Below are positions 1-7,378 of a stretch of 21,205 bases of DNA, piece by piece. Under the pieces are notes generated by a model that did no database searches, was not told the DNA's origin, and saw only the letters and a list, made by a program, of their open reading frames with translations. Numbering within the stretch: position 1 is the first letter of the stretch; each line of letters opens with the position of its first letter. The DNA comes from JBFWWW01 sp050245975 (GTDB taxonomy: Bacteria > Pseudomonadota > Alphaproteobacteria > Rhizobiales > Hyphomicrobiaceae), in assembly GCA_050245975.1 (NCBI GenBank), contig JBFWWW010000052.1:1-21205 (forward strand), read 5' to 3'. The translations under genes and the position numbers were made by a program.

Positions 1-606
1 GTCCTCGTCGTGTGCGTCACCGCGCGGGTGCCGGAGCTCGTCATGGTGCGCGTGCGCCGCCGCCTTGCGGACGCGCGGACCCGCCTCGTCGGCGCCAACT
101 CGCAGGGCATCCTCGCGCCCGGCTTCGCGCAGATCGGCGTCATGACCACGCTCAACGCCCGGCGCGGGCCCATCGGCGTCGCCTCGCGCTCGGCCTCGCT
201 CACGAGCGAGATCGTCGCCCAGCTCACGCGCGCGGGCCTCGGCCAGTCGACGACGGTCGGCGTCGGCGGCGATCCCGTGCACGGCATCGGCATGGCCGAC
301 TGCGTGCGCCTGTTCCTCGACGACCCCGAGACCGGCGGCATCGTCCTCATCGGCGAGATCGGCGGCGAGGAGGAGGAGCAGGCGGCGCGCGTCATCGCCG
401 GCGCGCGGCCGGTAAAGCCCGTCGTTGCCCTCATCGCCGGCCGCCATGCGCCGCCCGAACGCCGCATGGGGCACGCGGGCGCGCTGACGCTCGCCGGCAC
501 CGGAACCGCCGACGCGAAGATCGAAGCCCTGCGCGCTGCCGGCGTGCACATTGCGCCCGATGCCGGGTCCGTGGGAGAAACAATGCGCCAGGCACTGGCA
601 GGCTGA
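1..606 (+). CDS. Succinyl-CoA-ligase alpha-subunit paralogue (3' part; 5' end outside window)
   Basis: The reading frame is open from the first base, so the gene starts upstream; about 201 C-terminal residues are present, against roughly 290-300 for the family. Alpha subunits of acyl-CoA ligases bind CoA and carry the phosphohistidine that passes phosphate between nucleotide and carboxylate. The GHAGA segment with the likely phosphohistidine is at 469-483, and the following GTADAKIEALRAAGV is typical of SucD. QSTTVGVGGDPVHG matches the family's GGDP region. Two usually well-kept segments differ: NSQG stands where SucD has NCPG, and SASLTSE where it has SGTLTYE. I therefore read it as a divergent paralogue rather than the TCA-cycle sucD. 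The substrate cannot be told. A beta subunit would be expected upstream, outside the window. Confidence 0.85.
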   Translation, partial: VLVVCVTARVPELVMVRVRRRLADARTRLVGANSQGILAPGFAQIGVMTTLNARRGPIGVASRSASLTSEIVAQLTRAGLGQSTTVGVGGDPVHGIGMADCVRLFLDDPETGGIVLIGEIGGEEEEQAARVIAGARPVKPVVALIAGRHAPPERRMGHAGALTLAGTGTADAKIEALRAAGVHIAPDAGSVGETMRQALAG

Positions 607-645
607 AGCCAGGCGAATGCTTGTCCCGCGACATGGAGCACTCTC

Positions 646-939
646 ATGACCGCACGCCCACAGGCCAAGGCCGCCGTACAGGCTGACAACGAGCGCGTGC
701 GCGTCACGGAATGGCGCTTCGCGCCCGGTGCCGAGACCGGTTTCCACGTGCACGGCATGGACTATGTGGTGGTGCCGCTCGTCACCGGCCGCCTCATGCT
801 CGTCGCGCCCGATGGGACGGAGAGCTTCGCCGACCTCAAAGCCGGCGGCTCATACTTCCGCAAGTCCGGCGTGCACCACAACGTCGTCAACGCCAATGAC
901 TTCGACTATGCCTTTGTCGAGATCGAGCTCAAGGGCTGA
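646..939 (+). CDS. Small single-domain cupin protein
   Basis: A 97-residue protein made of one cupin barrel. Motif 1 is seen as GFHVHGMDYVVVPLVTG (residues 32-48), with the metal-ligand pair H34 and H36 and an Asp at residue 39 in the region where a Glu is usual. Motif 2 is SGVHHNVVN (74-82), supplying H77 or H78. Such stand-alone cupins may be metal-dependent enzymes or ligand sensors, and the sequence does not tell which. The ATG lies about ten bases after a GGAGC Shine-Dalgarno-like sequence, 39 bases after the stop of the acyl-CoA-ligase gene and in the same direction. The two are probably cotranscribed. The product is cytosolic, with no signal peptide. Confidence 0.85.
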   Translation: MTARPQAKAAVQADNERVRVTEWRFAPGAETGFHVHGMDYVVVPLVTGRLMLVAPDGTESFADLKAGGSYFRKSGVHHNVVNANDFDYAFVEIELKG

Positions 940-945
940 GAGCCC

Positions 946-1422
946 TCAGCCGCGCTTGCGGATCAGGTAGCGCTGCAATCCTTCGAGCACCAGCTCCCGC
1001 CGCTGGTTGTGGACCGTGCTCGCAAGCGTCAGCACGCCCGTCGTGCGCTGCGGTTTGAGATCGCTCACCGTCAGGCGCGGATAGAGCGTATCGCCGGCAT
1101 AGACCGGGCGCAGGAAACGCGACGACTGCTCGATGAAGGCGATGAGGGAGCCCTCGACCTGGAAGGGAAAAAGGCCCGCGCCGGCCGCCGTCTGGATCAG
1201 CGCCTGGAAGCCGTGCGCCAAAAGCTCGGGATGGCCGTGGCGCCGGCAGTAGTCCCGGTCGTAGTGGATCGGGTGATTGTCGCCGGACGCTGCCTGGAAG
1301 GCGAGGAACTGCGCCTCCGTCACCGTGCGCGAGGGAATGACGAATGCCTCGCCGAGCTCGAAATCCTCGAAAAACCGCGTCTCGGCAAGTTTGTGGCGCT
1401 CGGGATCGAAAGGCTCGCTCAT
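946..1422 (-). CDS. MaoC-like dehydratase / hotdog-fold protein
   Basis: A 158-residue single hotdog domain of the MaoC family, whose members hydrate or dehydrate acyl-CoA thioesters. Residues 46-55 read ASGDNHPIHY and hold the catalytic Asp and His expected of (R)-specific enoyl-CoA hydratases (D48, H53). LLAHGFQAL (67-75) and RFLRPVYAGDTLYPRLTV (102-119) are also family segments. The ATG at 1420-1422 overlaps the TGA of the upstream gene in an ATGA arrangement, so translation is probably coupled. An upstream extension of the same frame is open but reads as Arg/Pro-rich shadow sequence. The gene ends only six bases from the convergent cupin gene. The substrate is unknown; many single-domain relatives have no assigned role. 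Confidence 0.88.
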   Translation of the reverse strand: MSEPFDPERHKLAETRFFEDFELGEAFVIPSRTVTEAQFLAFQAASGDNHPIHYDRDYCRRHGHPELLAHGFQALIQTAAGAGLFPFQVEGSLIAFIEQSSRFLRPVYAGDTLYPRLTVSDLKPQRTTGVLTLASTVHNQRRELVLEGLQRYLIRKRG

Positions 1423-1823
1423 GGACGTTTCGGCCCCTTGCGCTTTCCCCGCATCGCCGTTCCCGGCACGGCCGGCGACGGCGCCTTCTCCGCCTCGGTG
1501 TCGCCGGCCTGCAGGTGGCGGCCGGAATCGAGCAGCTCCAGCATATACGTGCGGTAGCTGACGCCTGCCGCCTCCGCGCGCGCGACGCGGAACTTCAGGA
1601 TCGCCATCGACGGGTTCTTCCACGCCTCGCGGTATGCCTTGCGCCAGCGATAGCGGACGAAGACGTCCCCGGCGGGCGGATCTTCGAGCGGCGGGCCCAG
1701 GTTGTGGCCCATTCGCGCCGGCTCGGTGAGGCCCCAGGCGATGAGCTCGGGCGGCATCCGATGGCCGCGCATCGCCGGATGGCGCCATCGCGTCCGCCAG
1801 CTTCGGTCATAGCGGTCGCCCAT
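1419..1823 (-). CDS. Conserved hypothetical protein with GHNLGPPLE segment
   Basis: A 134-residue basic protein without membrane segment. Residues 39-47 read GHNLGPPLE, a segment I associate with short uncharacterised proteins in Hyphomicrobiales. It is followed by FVRYRWRKAYREAW and a region predicted to be helical (about 55-100). The tail is Lys/Arg/Pro-rich. The frame is chosen because it is not an antisense shadow, lies in a tight operon (18-base gap after the MFS stop) and ends in an ATGA overlap with the MaoC gene. The start could be the ATG at 1823 or an internal ATG at residue 18 or 23, since no strong ribosome-binding site decides it. Function is unknown; the basic composition would fit nucleic-acid binding, but nothing shows it. 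Confidence 0.65.
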   Translation of the reverse strand: MGDRYDRSWRTRWRHPAMRGHRMPPELIAWGLTEPARMGHNLGPPLEDPPAGDVFVRYRWRKAYREAWKNPSMAILKFRVARAEAAGVSYRTYMLELLDSGRHLQAGDTEAEKAPSPAVPGTAMRGKRKGPKRP

Positions 1824-1841
1824 GTCGTCGCCCCAGGCCGC

Positions 1842-3056
1842 CTATTCCGCCGGCTGCAACGCGCGCCGTTCCTGCGCCGCGAGCCAGAGCGCCGCGCCGA
1901 TCACCGTCATCATGAGCGGCAGGGCCGCCAGGTTGACCACCGCCCAGCCGGCTTCCGTCGCCAGCACGCCGGACGCCGCGGCCGCCGTCGCCGTTGCGGC
2001 ATAGACCGTGAAGTCGTGGCTGGCCTGCACCTTGGCGCGCTCCGCTGCCGTATAGGTTCGCGTCAGCAGCGTCGAGCCGCCGACGTAGGTGAAATTCCAG
2101 CCCGCACCCACCAGGATGTTGGCGAAGAAGAAGTTGGCAAAATGCACGCCGGCAAGATTGATGATGGCGCAGCCGACCTGGATCAGGCCGCCGGCAACGA
2201 TGATGGGCACCACGCCGAAGCGCACGATCAGGTGGCCTGTGAAGAACGAGGGGAGGAACATCGCGATGATATGCGCCTGGATGACCGTGGCGCTGTCGGT
2301 GAAATGGAAGCCGCAGGCCAGCATGGCGAGCGGCGTCGCCGACATGGTGAGCGTCATCACGGCGTAACCCAGAACGGACGAGGCCAGCGCCACGCGGAAC
2401 GCGGGCTGCTGCGCGATCGTCCTCAGCGTGCGGCCGCCGGAGGCCTTTTCGACTTCGGTCAGCTCGGGAATGCGCAGAAACTGCACGACAATCAGGACCA
2501 GGCTCGCGAAGCTCGCCCCGCCGAGATAGACGCCCGCGAACAGCACCGGCGCAAACAGGTCGACCGACCATTTTGCCATTTGCGGGCCGAGGAAGCCCGC
2601 CAGGACGCCGCCTGCCATGACGAGCGAAATGGCCTTGGCGCGGTAGTCGGGCTCCGCCGCATCCGCGGCGGCAAACCGGTAGTACCAGGCGAACGCCATC
2701 GCGGTGCCCTGCATGTAGGCGGCCAGGCACAGCAAGGGAAAGCTCGCCTTGAAGATCGCCGTGCATCCGACGAAGCCGCTGGCGATGCCGATGCACGCAC
2801 CGAGCGAGAACCCGCGCCTGCGACCGATCCGCGCCATCAGCAGGGAGGCGGGGATCGTCATCGTCATGATGCCGAAGTGGCCGAGAAAGATCGGCACCGT
2901 CGCCATCCACTTTTCGTCGGCTCCAAGCAGCCCGTAGGCGGCGATCGGAGTCGTGGCGACGCTCATCCCCTGCACCGACTGGAACAGCGCCTGCGCGAGC
3001 GCCAGCAGCGCCACGTTGCGCCGCGCCGGATCGGCAAAAAAGGTTGTCAGGCGCAT
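1842..3056 (-). CDS. MFS transporter
   Basis: A 404-residue integral membrane protein with about twelve hydrophobic segments and a basic loop between TM2 and TM3 (LLMARIGRRRG, residues 77-87), the position of the MFS signature. GAGWNFTYVGGSTLLT in the C-terminal half is typical of a proton-coupled MFS group common in Alphaproteobacteria. The protein begins with a short cytosolic stretch and ends in the polar ALQPAE. The ATG at 3056 follows an AGGTAG sequence. It is the first gene of a leftward operon with the GHN protein and the MaoC-like gene, so it may import or export a compound linked to the dehydratase. The substrate cannot be read from sequence. Confidence 0.9.
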   Translation of the reverse strand: MRLTTFFADPARRNVALLALAQALFQSVQGMSVATTPIAAYGLLGADEKWMATVPIFLGHFGIMTMTIPASLLMARIGRRRGFSLGACIGIASGFVGCTAIFKASFPLLCLAAYMQGTAMAFAWYYRFAAADAAEPDYRAKAISLVMAGGVLAGFLGPQMAKWSVDLFAPVLFAGVYLGGASFASLVLIVVQFLRIPELTEVEKASGGRTLRTIAQQPAFRVALASSVLGYAVMTLTMSATPLAMLACGFHFTDSATVIQAHIIAMFLPSFFTGHLIVRFGVVPIIVAGGLIQVGCAIINLAGVHFANFFFANILVGAGWNFTYVGGSTLLTRTYTAAERAKVQASHDFTVYAATATAAAASGVLATEAGWAVVNLAALPLMMTVIGAALWLAAQERRALQPAE

Positions 3057-3165
3057 GGGTGGGCTACCTGTTCGTCGTTCAGGGCGGTGCGGTCGGCCGC
3101 CAGCCTGGATACAATACCCGCCGATTGCTGTCTCGGCCTCTGGCTGCGCGTTTTGCGTTAAGCTG

Positions 3166-3570
3166 TCAGGCTGTTTCCGCGCGGCTGGCCCGCGGACCGG
3201 GGCCTTCCCGGCGCCTCCCGCCCAGCCGCTGCAGCAGGGCCTTGACGAGCTTGAAGAGGCTGTAGAGCGTCAGTTCCGTCGCTGCCGTCAGCAGCAGAAG
3301 GAAAAGCGACCGCTGTCCCAGGTCATCGGTGATGGCGCCGCGGATCTTGTATTTCACGTCTTCGGGGAAGTAGGTCTCGACCAGCGAATAAAGGCCATTC
3401 GTCAGCGGCTGCAGGTGGACGTAGAACCAGCCGAGCCAGTCCAGGCGATAGGCGTGCAGATAGGCATAGATGGACCACACCGCGACGATGGTCACGGCCA
3501 GCAGCAGCACCTTGCCGAGGAACAGCCAGATGAACGCGGGGGTGTGTGTACTGGGCGCGGCCGTTTGCAT
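3166..3570 (-). CDS. Hypothetical membrane protein with two TM helices
   Basis: A 134-residue protein of unknown function. The start is set at the ATG at 3570 because GAGGGGAGG lies four bases upstream; the longer open frame reaching 3759 reads as low-complexity shadow and crosses the neighbouring gene. Two hydrophobic segments are visible, about residues 13-38 (starting AFIWLFLGKVLLL) and 93-115 (starting SLFLLLLTAATEL). Between them is a roughly 50-residue polar region with YFPEDVKYKIRG. The C-terminus is short and Arg-rich, pointing to the cytosol. It is divergent from the potassium channel gene and the two share a 161-base upstream region. No family recognised. Confidence 0.7.
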   Translation of the reverse strand: MQTAAPSTHTPAFIWLFLGKVLLLAVTIVAVWSIYAYLHAYRLDWLGWFYVHLQPLTNGLYSLVETYFPEDVKYKIRGAITDDLGQRSLFLLLLTAATELTLYSLFKLVKALLQRLGGRRREGPGPRASRAETA

Positions 3571-3731
3571 GATCCTCCCCTCGTCTATGGTCTGCGGCGA
3601 CTGCATAGCACGAACAATCATGGCAGCGCGACCCGTGACCTGGCGGCCGGATTGCAGGTCGCGCTCGGTCTCTGCATCATGGCGCCGGGAATGCAGGCCA
3701 AGCCTTTGCGCCGGTAAGGGAAAACGCGCGG

Positions 3732-4979
3732 ATGAGAGATAGAGAAGCCCGGGCGGCACTGCCCGCCGGCCCGCCGCTGCGGACGCCCGATGGAACCGCC
3801 GGTCCGTCGCTGCGCCGGCGCGTCTACGAGGTGATCGAGATCGGCCGCGGCGATGACCGCGCCAGCCGCATCTTCGACGGCGTCATCGTCACGCTCATCA
3901 TCCTCAACATCGCCGCCTTTGTCGCGGAAACCGAGCCGCGGCTGGGCGAGCCTTATGCGGGCTGGTTCTTCGCCTTCGAGGTGTTCTCGGTCGCGATCTT
4001 CACGGTCGAGTATGCGCTGCGTATCTGGACGGCCGTCGAGGTGCCTTTTCTCGCGCGCATGAAGCCCTGGCGCGCGCGTCTTCACTACGCCACCCGCGGC
4101 TATCTGCTCATCGATCTGCTGGCAATCCTGCCGTTCTATCTTGGCGGCGTGTTCGGGCTCGACCTGCGCGTGCTGCGCATCCTGCGCCTGCTGCGCTTCT
4201 TCAAGCTCTCGCGCTACTCGCCGGCCATGCACACGCTGCTGCGCGTGATGCAGAATGAGCGCCGCTCGCTCATGGGCGCCGGCCTTCTCCTCGTCGCCGT
4301 GCTGCTGCTGAGCGCGACCGGCATGTACTACATCGAGGGCGGCGTCCAGCCCGACCGCTTCGGCAGCGTGCCGCAGGCGGCCTACTGGGCCATGACGACG
4401 CTGACGACGGTCGGCTATGGCGATGTCACGCCGGTCACGGCGTTCGGCAAGCTGTGGTCGATGGTGACGATGCTGTTCGGGCTGTGCATCCTCGCCCTGC
4501 CGGTCGCCATCATCTCGTCCGGCTTTGCCCAGGAGGTGAACCGGCACGACTTCGTCGTCACCTGGTCGCTCATGTCGCGCATCCCGGTACTGGCCGAGCT
4601 CGACGCCAGCGAGGTGGCGCAGGTCATGCCGCTCCTTCAGGCGCACAACCTGCCGCCCAACGTCGAGGTGATTGCGCACGGCACGCCATGCGATGCCATG
4701 TATTTCGTCGCCTCGGGCCAGGTCGTGATGAAGCAGTCGGATCGCCAGGAGCGCTTTGCGACGGGCGACACGTTCGGCGCTATCGAGATGCTGGAGCGCG
4801 ACAATCATCGCGGCACCTGCACGACGTCGACGCGCTGCCGTCTGCTCAAGCTGTTCCGTGAAGATTTTCACCGGCTCGAGATTTCCCATCCCGAGCTCGC
4901 GCGCCGCATCCGGGCGATCGCCCACAGCGCCGCCGCGGTAACGCACGCATCGACGGACAGGGAAAAAGCCGGCGGTTAG
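3732..4979 (+). CDS. Voltage-sensor potassium channel with C-terminal cyclic-nucleotide-binding domain
   Basis: A 415-residue channel of the MloK1/Kv-like type. Segments: S1 about 47-66, S2 77-99, S3 122-139, S4 145-163 with Arg/Lys at every third place (LRVLRILRLLRFFKLSR), S5 179-201, pore helix 214-226, selectivity filter TVGYGD (226-231), S6 240-264. Tetramers would pass K+ across the inner membrane. Residues about 283-400 form a cAMP/cGMP-binding-like domain. Its phosphate-binding cassette (348-363) reads FGAIEMLERDNHRGTC: the Arg is kept at 360, but the Glu of the usual FGE is Ala. The ATG at 3732 follows AAGGG about a dozen bases upstream. The ordered S4 charges suggest voltage gating; binding of a nucleotide is uncertain. 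Confidence 0.92.
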   Translation: MRDREARAALPAGPPLRTPDGTAGPSLRRRVYEVIEIGRGDDRASRIFDGVIVTLIILNIAAFVAETEPRLGEPYAGWFFAFEVFSVAIFTVEYALRIWTAVEVPFLARMKPWRARLHYATRGYLLIDLLAILPFYLGGVFGLDLRVLRILRLLRFFKLSRYSPAMHTLLRVMQNERRSLMGAGLLLVAVLLLSATGMYYIEGGVQPDRFGSVPQAAYWAMTTLTTVGYGDVTPVTAFGKLWSMVTMLFGLCILALPVAIISSGFAQEVNRHDFVVTWSLMSRIPVLAELDASEVAQVMPLLQAHNLPPNVEVIAHGTPCDAMYFVASGQVVMKQSDRQERFATGDTFGAIEMLERDNHRGTCTTSTRCRLLKLFREDFHRLEISHPELARRIRAIAHSAAAVTHASTDREKAGG

Positions 4980-5285
4980 CTAGATCTTGATCCGGCCGCG
5001 GATCGCCGGTGCGCGACACAGTCGGCTCCAGACGAAGGCCTGGAAGCTTGCGACCGCGAACGCGAACGCTGCGACCGCGGAGGGCTCGACGCCCATGCCG
5101 TACACCAGGGCCAGCGACCAGAACGCCGCCGGCACACCTGTCAGGACGAGAAATCCGGCAATCTGCCCGCCGCGCACGGCGAACAGCTCTCCCTCGCCGC
5201 CATAGACGGCTCGGGCAACGGGACGTGTCGGCTTCAGGCGTGTCGGCTTCAGGCTTGTCAGCTTCAGGCTTGCACTCGACGGCAC
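4980..5285 (-). CDS. Hypothetical small membrane protein with 15-bp in-frame repeat
   Basis: A protein of about 101 residues starting at a GTG (5283-5285) five bases after GGAGG; the frame stays open to an ATG at 5396, but the extra residues look non-coding. Near the N-terminus a 15-bp triplicate encodes the repeating SLKLT/SLKPT/RLKPT pattern. Two hydrophobic segments follow, starting GGQIAGFLVLTG and EPSAVAAFAFAV, and the protein ends in a basic RGRIKI. It is convergent with the channel gene, with no bases between the two stops. No family recognised. The hydrophobic pattern and the well-placed ribosome-binding site support a real gene, but expression is unproven. Confidence 0.5.
   Translation of the reverse strand: MPSSASLKLTSLKPTRLKPTRPVARAVYGGEGELFAVRGGQIAGFLVLTGVPAAFWSLALVYGMGVEPSAVAAFAFAVASFQAFVWSRLCRAPAIRGRIKI
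5225..5269. repeat. Three tandem copies of a 15-bp unit
   Basis: The unit GTGTCGGCTTCAGGC occurs at 5225-5239 and 5240-5254 without change, and at 5255-5269 with two changes. The unit length is a multiple of three, so copy-number change would keep the reading frame of the overlapping small membrane protein. Confidence 0.9.
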
Positions 5286-5637
5286 GATCGCCTCCGACTT
5301 TGGGTCGTTTGGCCTTGGTGCGCAAAACGCACCGTGCTCGATTGGGTTCCATCCGGGAACGCGGATTTCCGGCCCCGCGCCCCGTCCGGTGGCCACTCCC
5401 CGTGTGCAAGCCCGCTGTACACGGAGACGGCCTATGCCGACTTACCCCCGGCCATGTGGCCATTATGTGGCAAAAATCCATTTGGAACCGTAGGTTGTGA
5501 ACGTTGGCTACGAATTCACTTCGGATTCCCGCGGGAACTCTCCGCGCCACCGTCCTCAACCATGTTCAGTGAAACCACGAGTGTACGCCCCATCGCAGGC
5601 GTACCTCAAAGCGATTCAGACAGAATGGCCGATAGCC
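5286..5637. other. Intergenic stretch between the small membrane protein and the OpgC-family gene
   Basis: About 350 bases without a convincing gene. The region 5456-5530 is less GC-rich than its surroundings and is the likeliest place for promoters, but I could not assign -35 and -10 boxes. A hairpin lies at 5583-5604. The frame of the downstream gene is open back to 5497, so part of this stretch could be its 5' coding end if the start used here is wrong. Confidence 0.5.
5583..5604. promoter_or_regulatory. Inverted repeat upstream of the OpgC-family gene
   Basis: Arms GTACGCC (5583-5589) and GGCGTAC (5598-5604) are perfect complements around an 8-base loop. It lies 33 bases before the chosen ATG and has no T-run, so an operator or a leader hairpin is likelier than a terminator. 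Role inferred. Confidence 0.4.
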
Positions 5638-6837
5638 ATGCTCAAGGGGGCCGCCCTCCGGACCTGCATTGCAAACGGGATCGCAGCGATCGCATCGCGC
5701 GCGCCGGTCCGCCTGCCGCCCGTGCGTCCGCGCGACAGACGCCTCGACCTCGTGCGCGGCGTCGCATTGATCTGCATCTTCATCGATCACCTGCCCGGCA
5801 ATTTCTTCTCCCGCTTCACGCTCCACGCCTACGGCTTCATCGATGCCGCGGACGTGTTCGTGTTCGTCGCCGGGATTTCGGCCGGCATCGCCTACTGGGC
5901 GACCTTCGTGCAGAAAGGATGGATGGCCGGGTTGAAGCGCGTCGGGCGTCGCGTCCTGCAGATCTATGGCACGCATCTCTTCCTGATCGTCGCCTGCGGC
6001 CTCATCATCTGGCTCGCGGCCACCGCCAGCGGCGATCTCGCGATGCGCTACGGAACGCCCTACACGGCGGTGGATGCCGACCTGCCGGGAACGGTATGGC
6101 ACGCCCTGACGCTGCAGTTTCAGCCGATCTACCTGAACATCCTCCCCGTCTATGTGGTGCTGCTGGCAGCGTTGCCGCTCGTGCTGCTTCTCGCCCGCGT
6201 CCATCCCCTGCTCGCGCTGTTTGTATCGCTGGGCGTCTGGATGCTGCCGCGCACGACCGGCATCGACCTGCCGAGCGCGCAGCATACGCACGGCTGGTAC
6301 TTCAATCCCCTGTCCTGGCAGCTCGTGTTCACGCTCGGTGTGCTGTGGGGACAGCGCTGGCGCCTCGGCCTGCCGACGCCGCGCAGTGCCGTCCTGCTCG
6401 CGCTCGCGGCCGCCTATTGCGCCTTTGCCCTCCTCGCCATGGCCCCCTGGTCGAAGATCCCGGCCCTGAGCTCCTGGCACATCCTGCCGCATGACTGGAT
6501 GGGGTCCGTGGAGAAGGAGCGGCTCTCGCCGCTGCGCCTCGTCAATGTTCTGGCGCTTGCCTACCTGACGGTGATGCTCGTGCCGGCTTCGGCCGGCTGG
6601 CTCGAGAGCCGGCCCGCGCGCATCGCGCAGACCCTGGGGCGCAACTCGCTCACCGTCTTTGCCGTCGGCGCGCTTGCCGACATGGCCGGCTGGATCGCCT
6701 GGGAGACCGGCGCGCGCAGCGTCGCCAGCCAGGCCGTCGCCATCGTCGCCGGCACGGCGCTGATGATCGCCGCGTCGAGCTTGCGCGCGCGCCAGCAACA
6801 GCCGTTGCAGCCTCCCGCAACCGCCCACGCAGCCTAG
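5638..6837 (+). CDS. OpgC-family membrane protein (glucan succinyltransferase-like)
   Basis: A 399-residue polytopic membrane protein with about ten hydrophobic segments. The N-terminal RDRRLDLVRGVALICIFIDH (residues 32-51), then DAADVFVFVAGISAG and the YGTHLFLI segment, are features of the OpgC family. OpgC-like proteins transfer succinyl groups to osmoregulated periplasmic glucans, but many alphaproteobacterial members are uncharacterised. PFAM-style assignment is from memory of the motif and not searched. The ATG at 5638 is preferred because the protein before it (open to 5497) is polar and unlike the family; no good ribosome-binding site decides between it, a GTG at 5581 and internal starts. 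No glucan synthase gene is nearby in the window. The C-terminus is a short Gln/Pro/Ala tail. Confidence 0.8.
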   Translation: MLKGAALRTCIANGIAAIASRAPVRLPPVRPRDRRLDLVRGVALICIFIDHLPGNFFSRFTLHAYGFIDAADVFVFVAGISAGIAYWATFVQKGWMAGLKRVGRRVLQIYGTHLFLIVACGLIIWLAATASGDLAMRYGTPYTAVDADLPGTVWHALTLQFQPIYLNILPVYVVLLAALPLVLLLARVHPLLALFVSLGVWMLPRTTGIDLPSAQHTHGWYFNPLSWQLVFTLGVLWGQRWRLGLPTPRSAVLLALAAAYCAFALLAMAPWSKIPALSSWHILPHDWMGSVEKERLSPLRLVNVLALAYLTVMLVPASAGWLESRPARIAQTLGRNSLTVFAVGALADMAGWIAWETGARSVASQAVAIVAGTALMIAASSLRARQQQPLQPPATAHAA

Positions 6838-6960
6838 CTCACCCGATCAGGCGCGCGAAGGAAAGCCGGCGCGGCGGGCATGGCGCTCCGTGCCCGTTGG
6901 GGTCTATGGTCGCGTCGTTCCTTTTCCGACCGATCCGGTCATGAGCCAGGGAGAACTGCA

Positions 6961-7347
6961 GTGGACCGCGAACTTCACGCCAAGGGCCTTGCCGTGCGCA
7001 AGGACGTGCTCGGCGCCGAGTATGTCGACAAGTCGATGGCCGCCGCCGATGGTTTCAACGCGCCGTTCCAGGGCATTCTCAACGAGTACTGCTGGGGCAT
7101 GGTCTGGGGCGACGAGCGGCTGCCGCGCAAGACGCGCTCCATGCTGAACCTCGCCATGCTGGCGAGCCTCAACCGGATGACCGAATGGGAGTTGCATCTG
7201 CGCGGCGCGCTCAACAACGGCGTCACCCGCGACGAGGTCCAGGCCGTCCTGCATCAGGTCGCCGTCTATGCCGGCGTGCCGGTGGGCGTGGAGTGTTTCC
7301 GCATCGCCCGGCGGGTCTTCGCGGAGCTGGACGGCAAGACGGCCTGA
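6961..7347 (+). CDS. Carboxymuconolactone decarboxylase family protein
   Basis: A 128-residue cytosolic protein with one CMD domain. The family includes PcaC, which decarboxylates 4-carboxymuconolactone in the protocatechuate branch of the beta-ketoadipate pathway. Segments kept: FQGILNEYCWGMVWGD (36-51), KTRSMLNLAMLASL (57-70), ELHLRGALNNGVTRDEVQ (77-94) and VLHQVAVYAGVP (96-107), with E77 and H98 likely in the active site. The AhpD-type CxxC pair is absent, so it is not a peroxidase-type member. The start is the GTG at 6961, about seven bases after AGGGAGA; the frame is open further upstream but without homology. No other pca gene is present, so the substrate is open. Confidence 0.85.
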   Translation: MDRELHAKGLAVRKDVLGAEYVDKSMAAADGFNAPFQGILNEYCWGMVWGDERLPRKTRSMLNLAMLASLNRMTEWELHLRGALNNGVTRDEVQAVLHQVAVYAGVPVGVECFRIARRVFAELDGKTA

Positions 7348-7352
7348 TCCGG

Positions 7353-7371
7353 CGGCAGGCTGGCACTGCCG
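7353..7371. terminator. Possible shared terminator hairpin between convergent genes
   Basis: CGGCAG (7353-7358) and CTGCCG (7366-7371) pair around a 7-base loop in the 31-base gap between the convergent CMD and PP2C genes. There is no T-run on either strand, so intrinsic termination would be weak. Confidence 0.3.
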
Positions 7372-7378
7372 GCCGCTG

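Noticed and set aside
1344..3161. 605-codon open frame on the + strand
   Set aside because: It is antisense to the MaoC, GHN and MFS genes, is Arg/His/Ala-rich without any domain, and is the usual antisense shadow of GC-rich genes.
3629..3663. GCGACC ... GGTCGC arms upstream of the channel gene
   Set aside because: The loop is long and the arms short; in this base composition such pairs are expected by chance.
3618..4946. 442-codon open frame on the - strand opposite the potassium channel
   Set aside because: The + strand protein has S1-S6, filter and binding domain; the opposite frame is His/Arg/Asp-rich shadow.
5479..5504. GGAAC followed by CGTT, resembling an EcfG general-stress promoter
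   Set aside because: The spacer is only about 13 bases, whereas EcfG-type promoters need about 16-17.
5566..6828. 420-codon open frame on the - strand opposite the OpgC-family gene
   Set aside because: Charged, low-complexity translation without domain, opposite a clear membrane protein.
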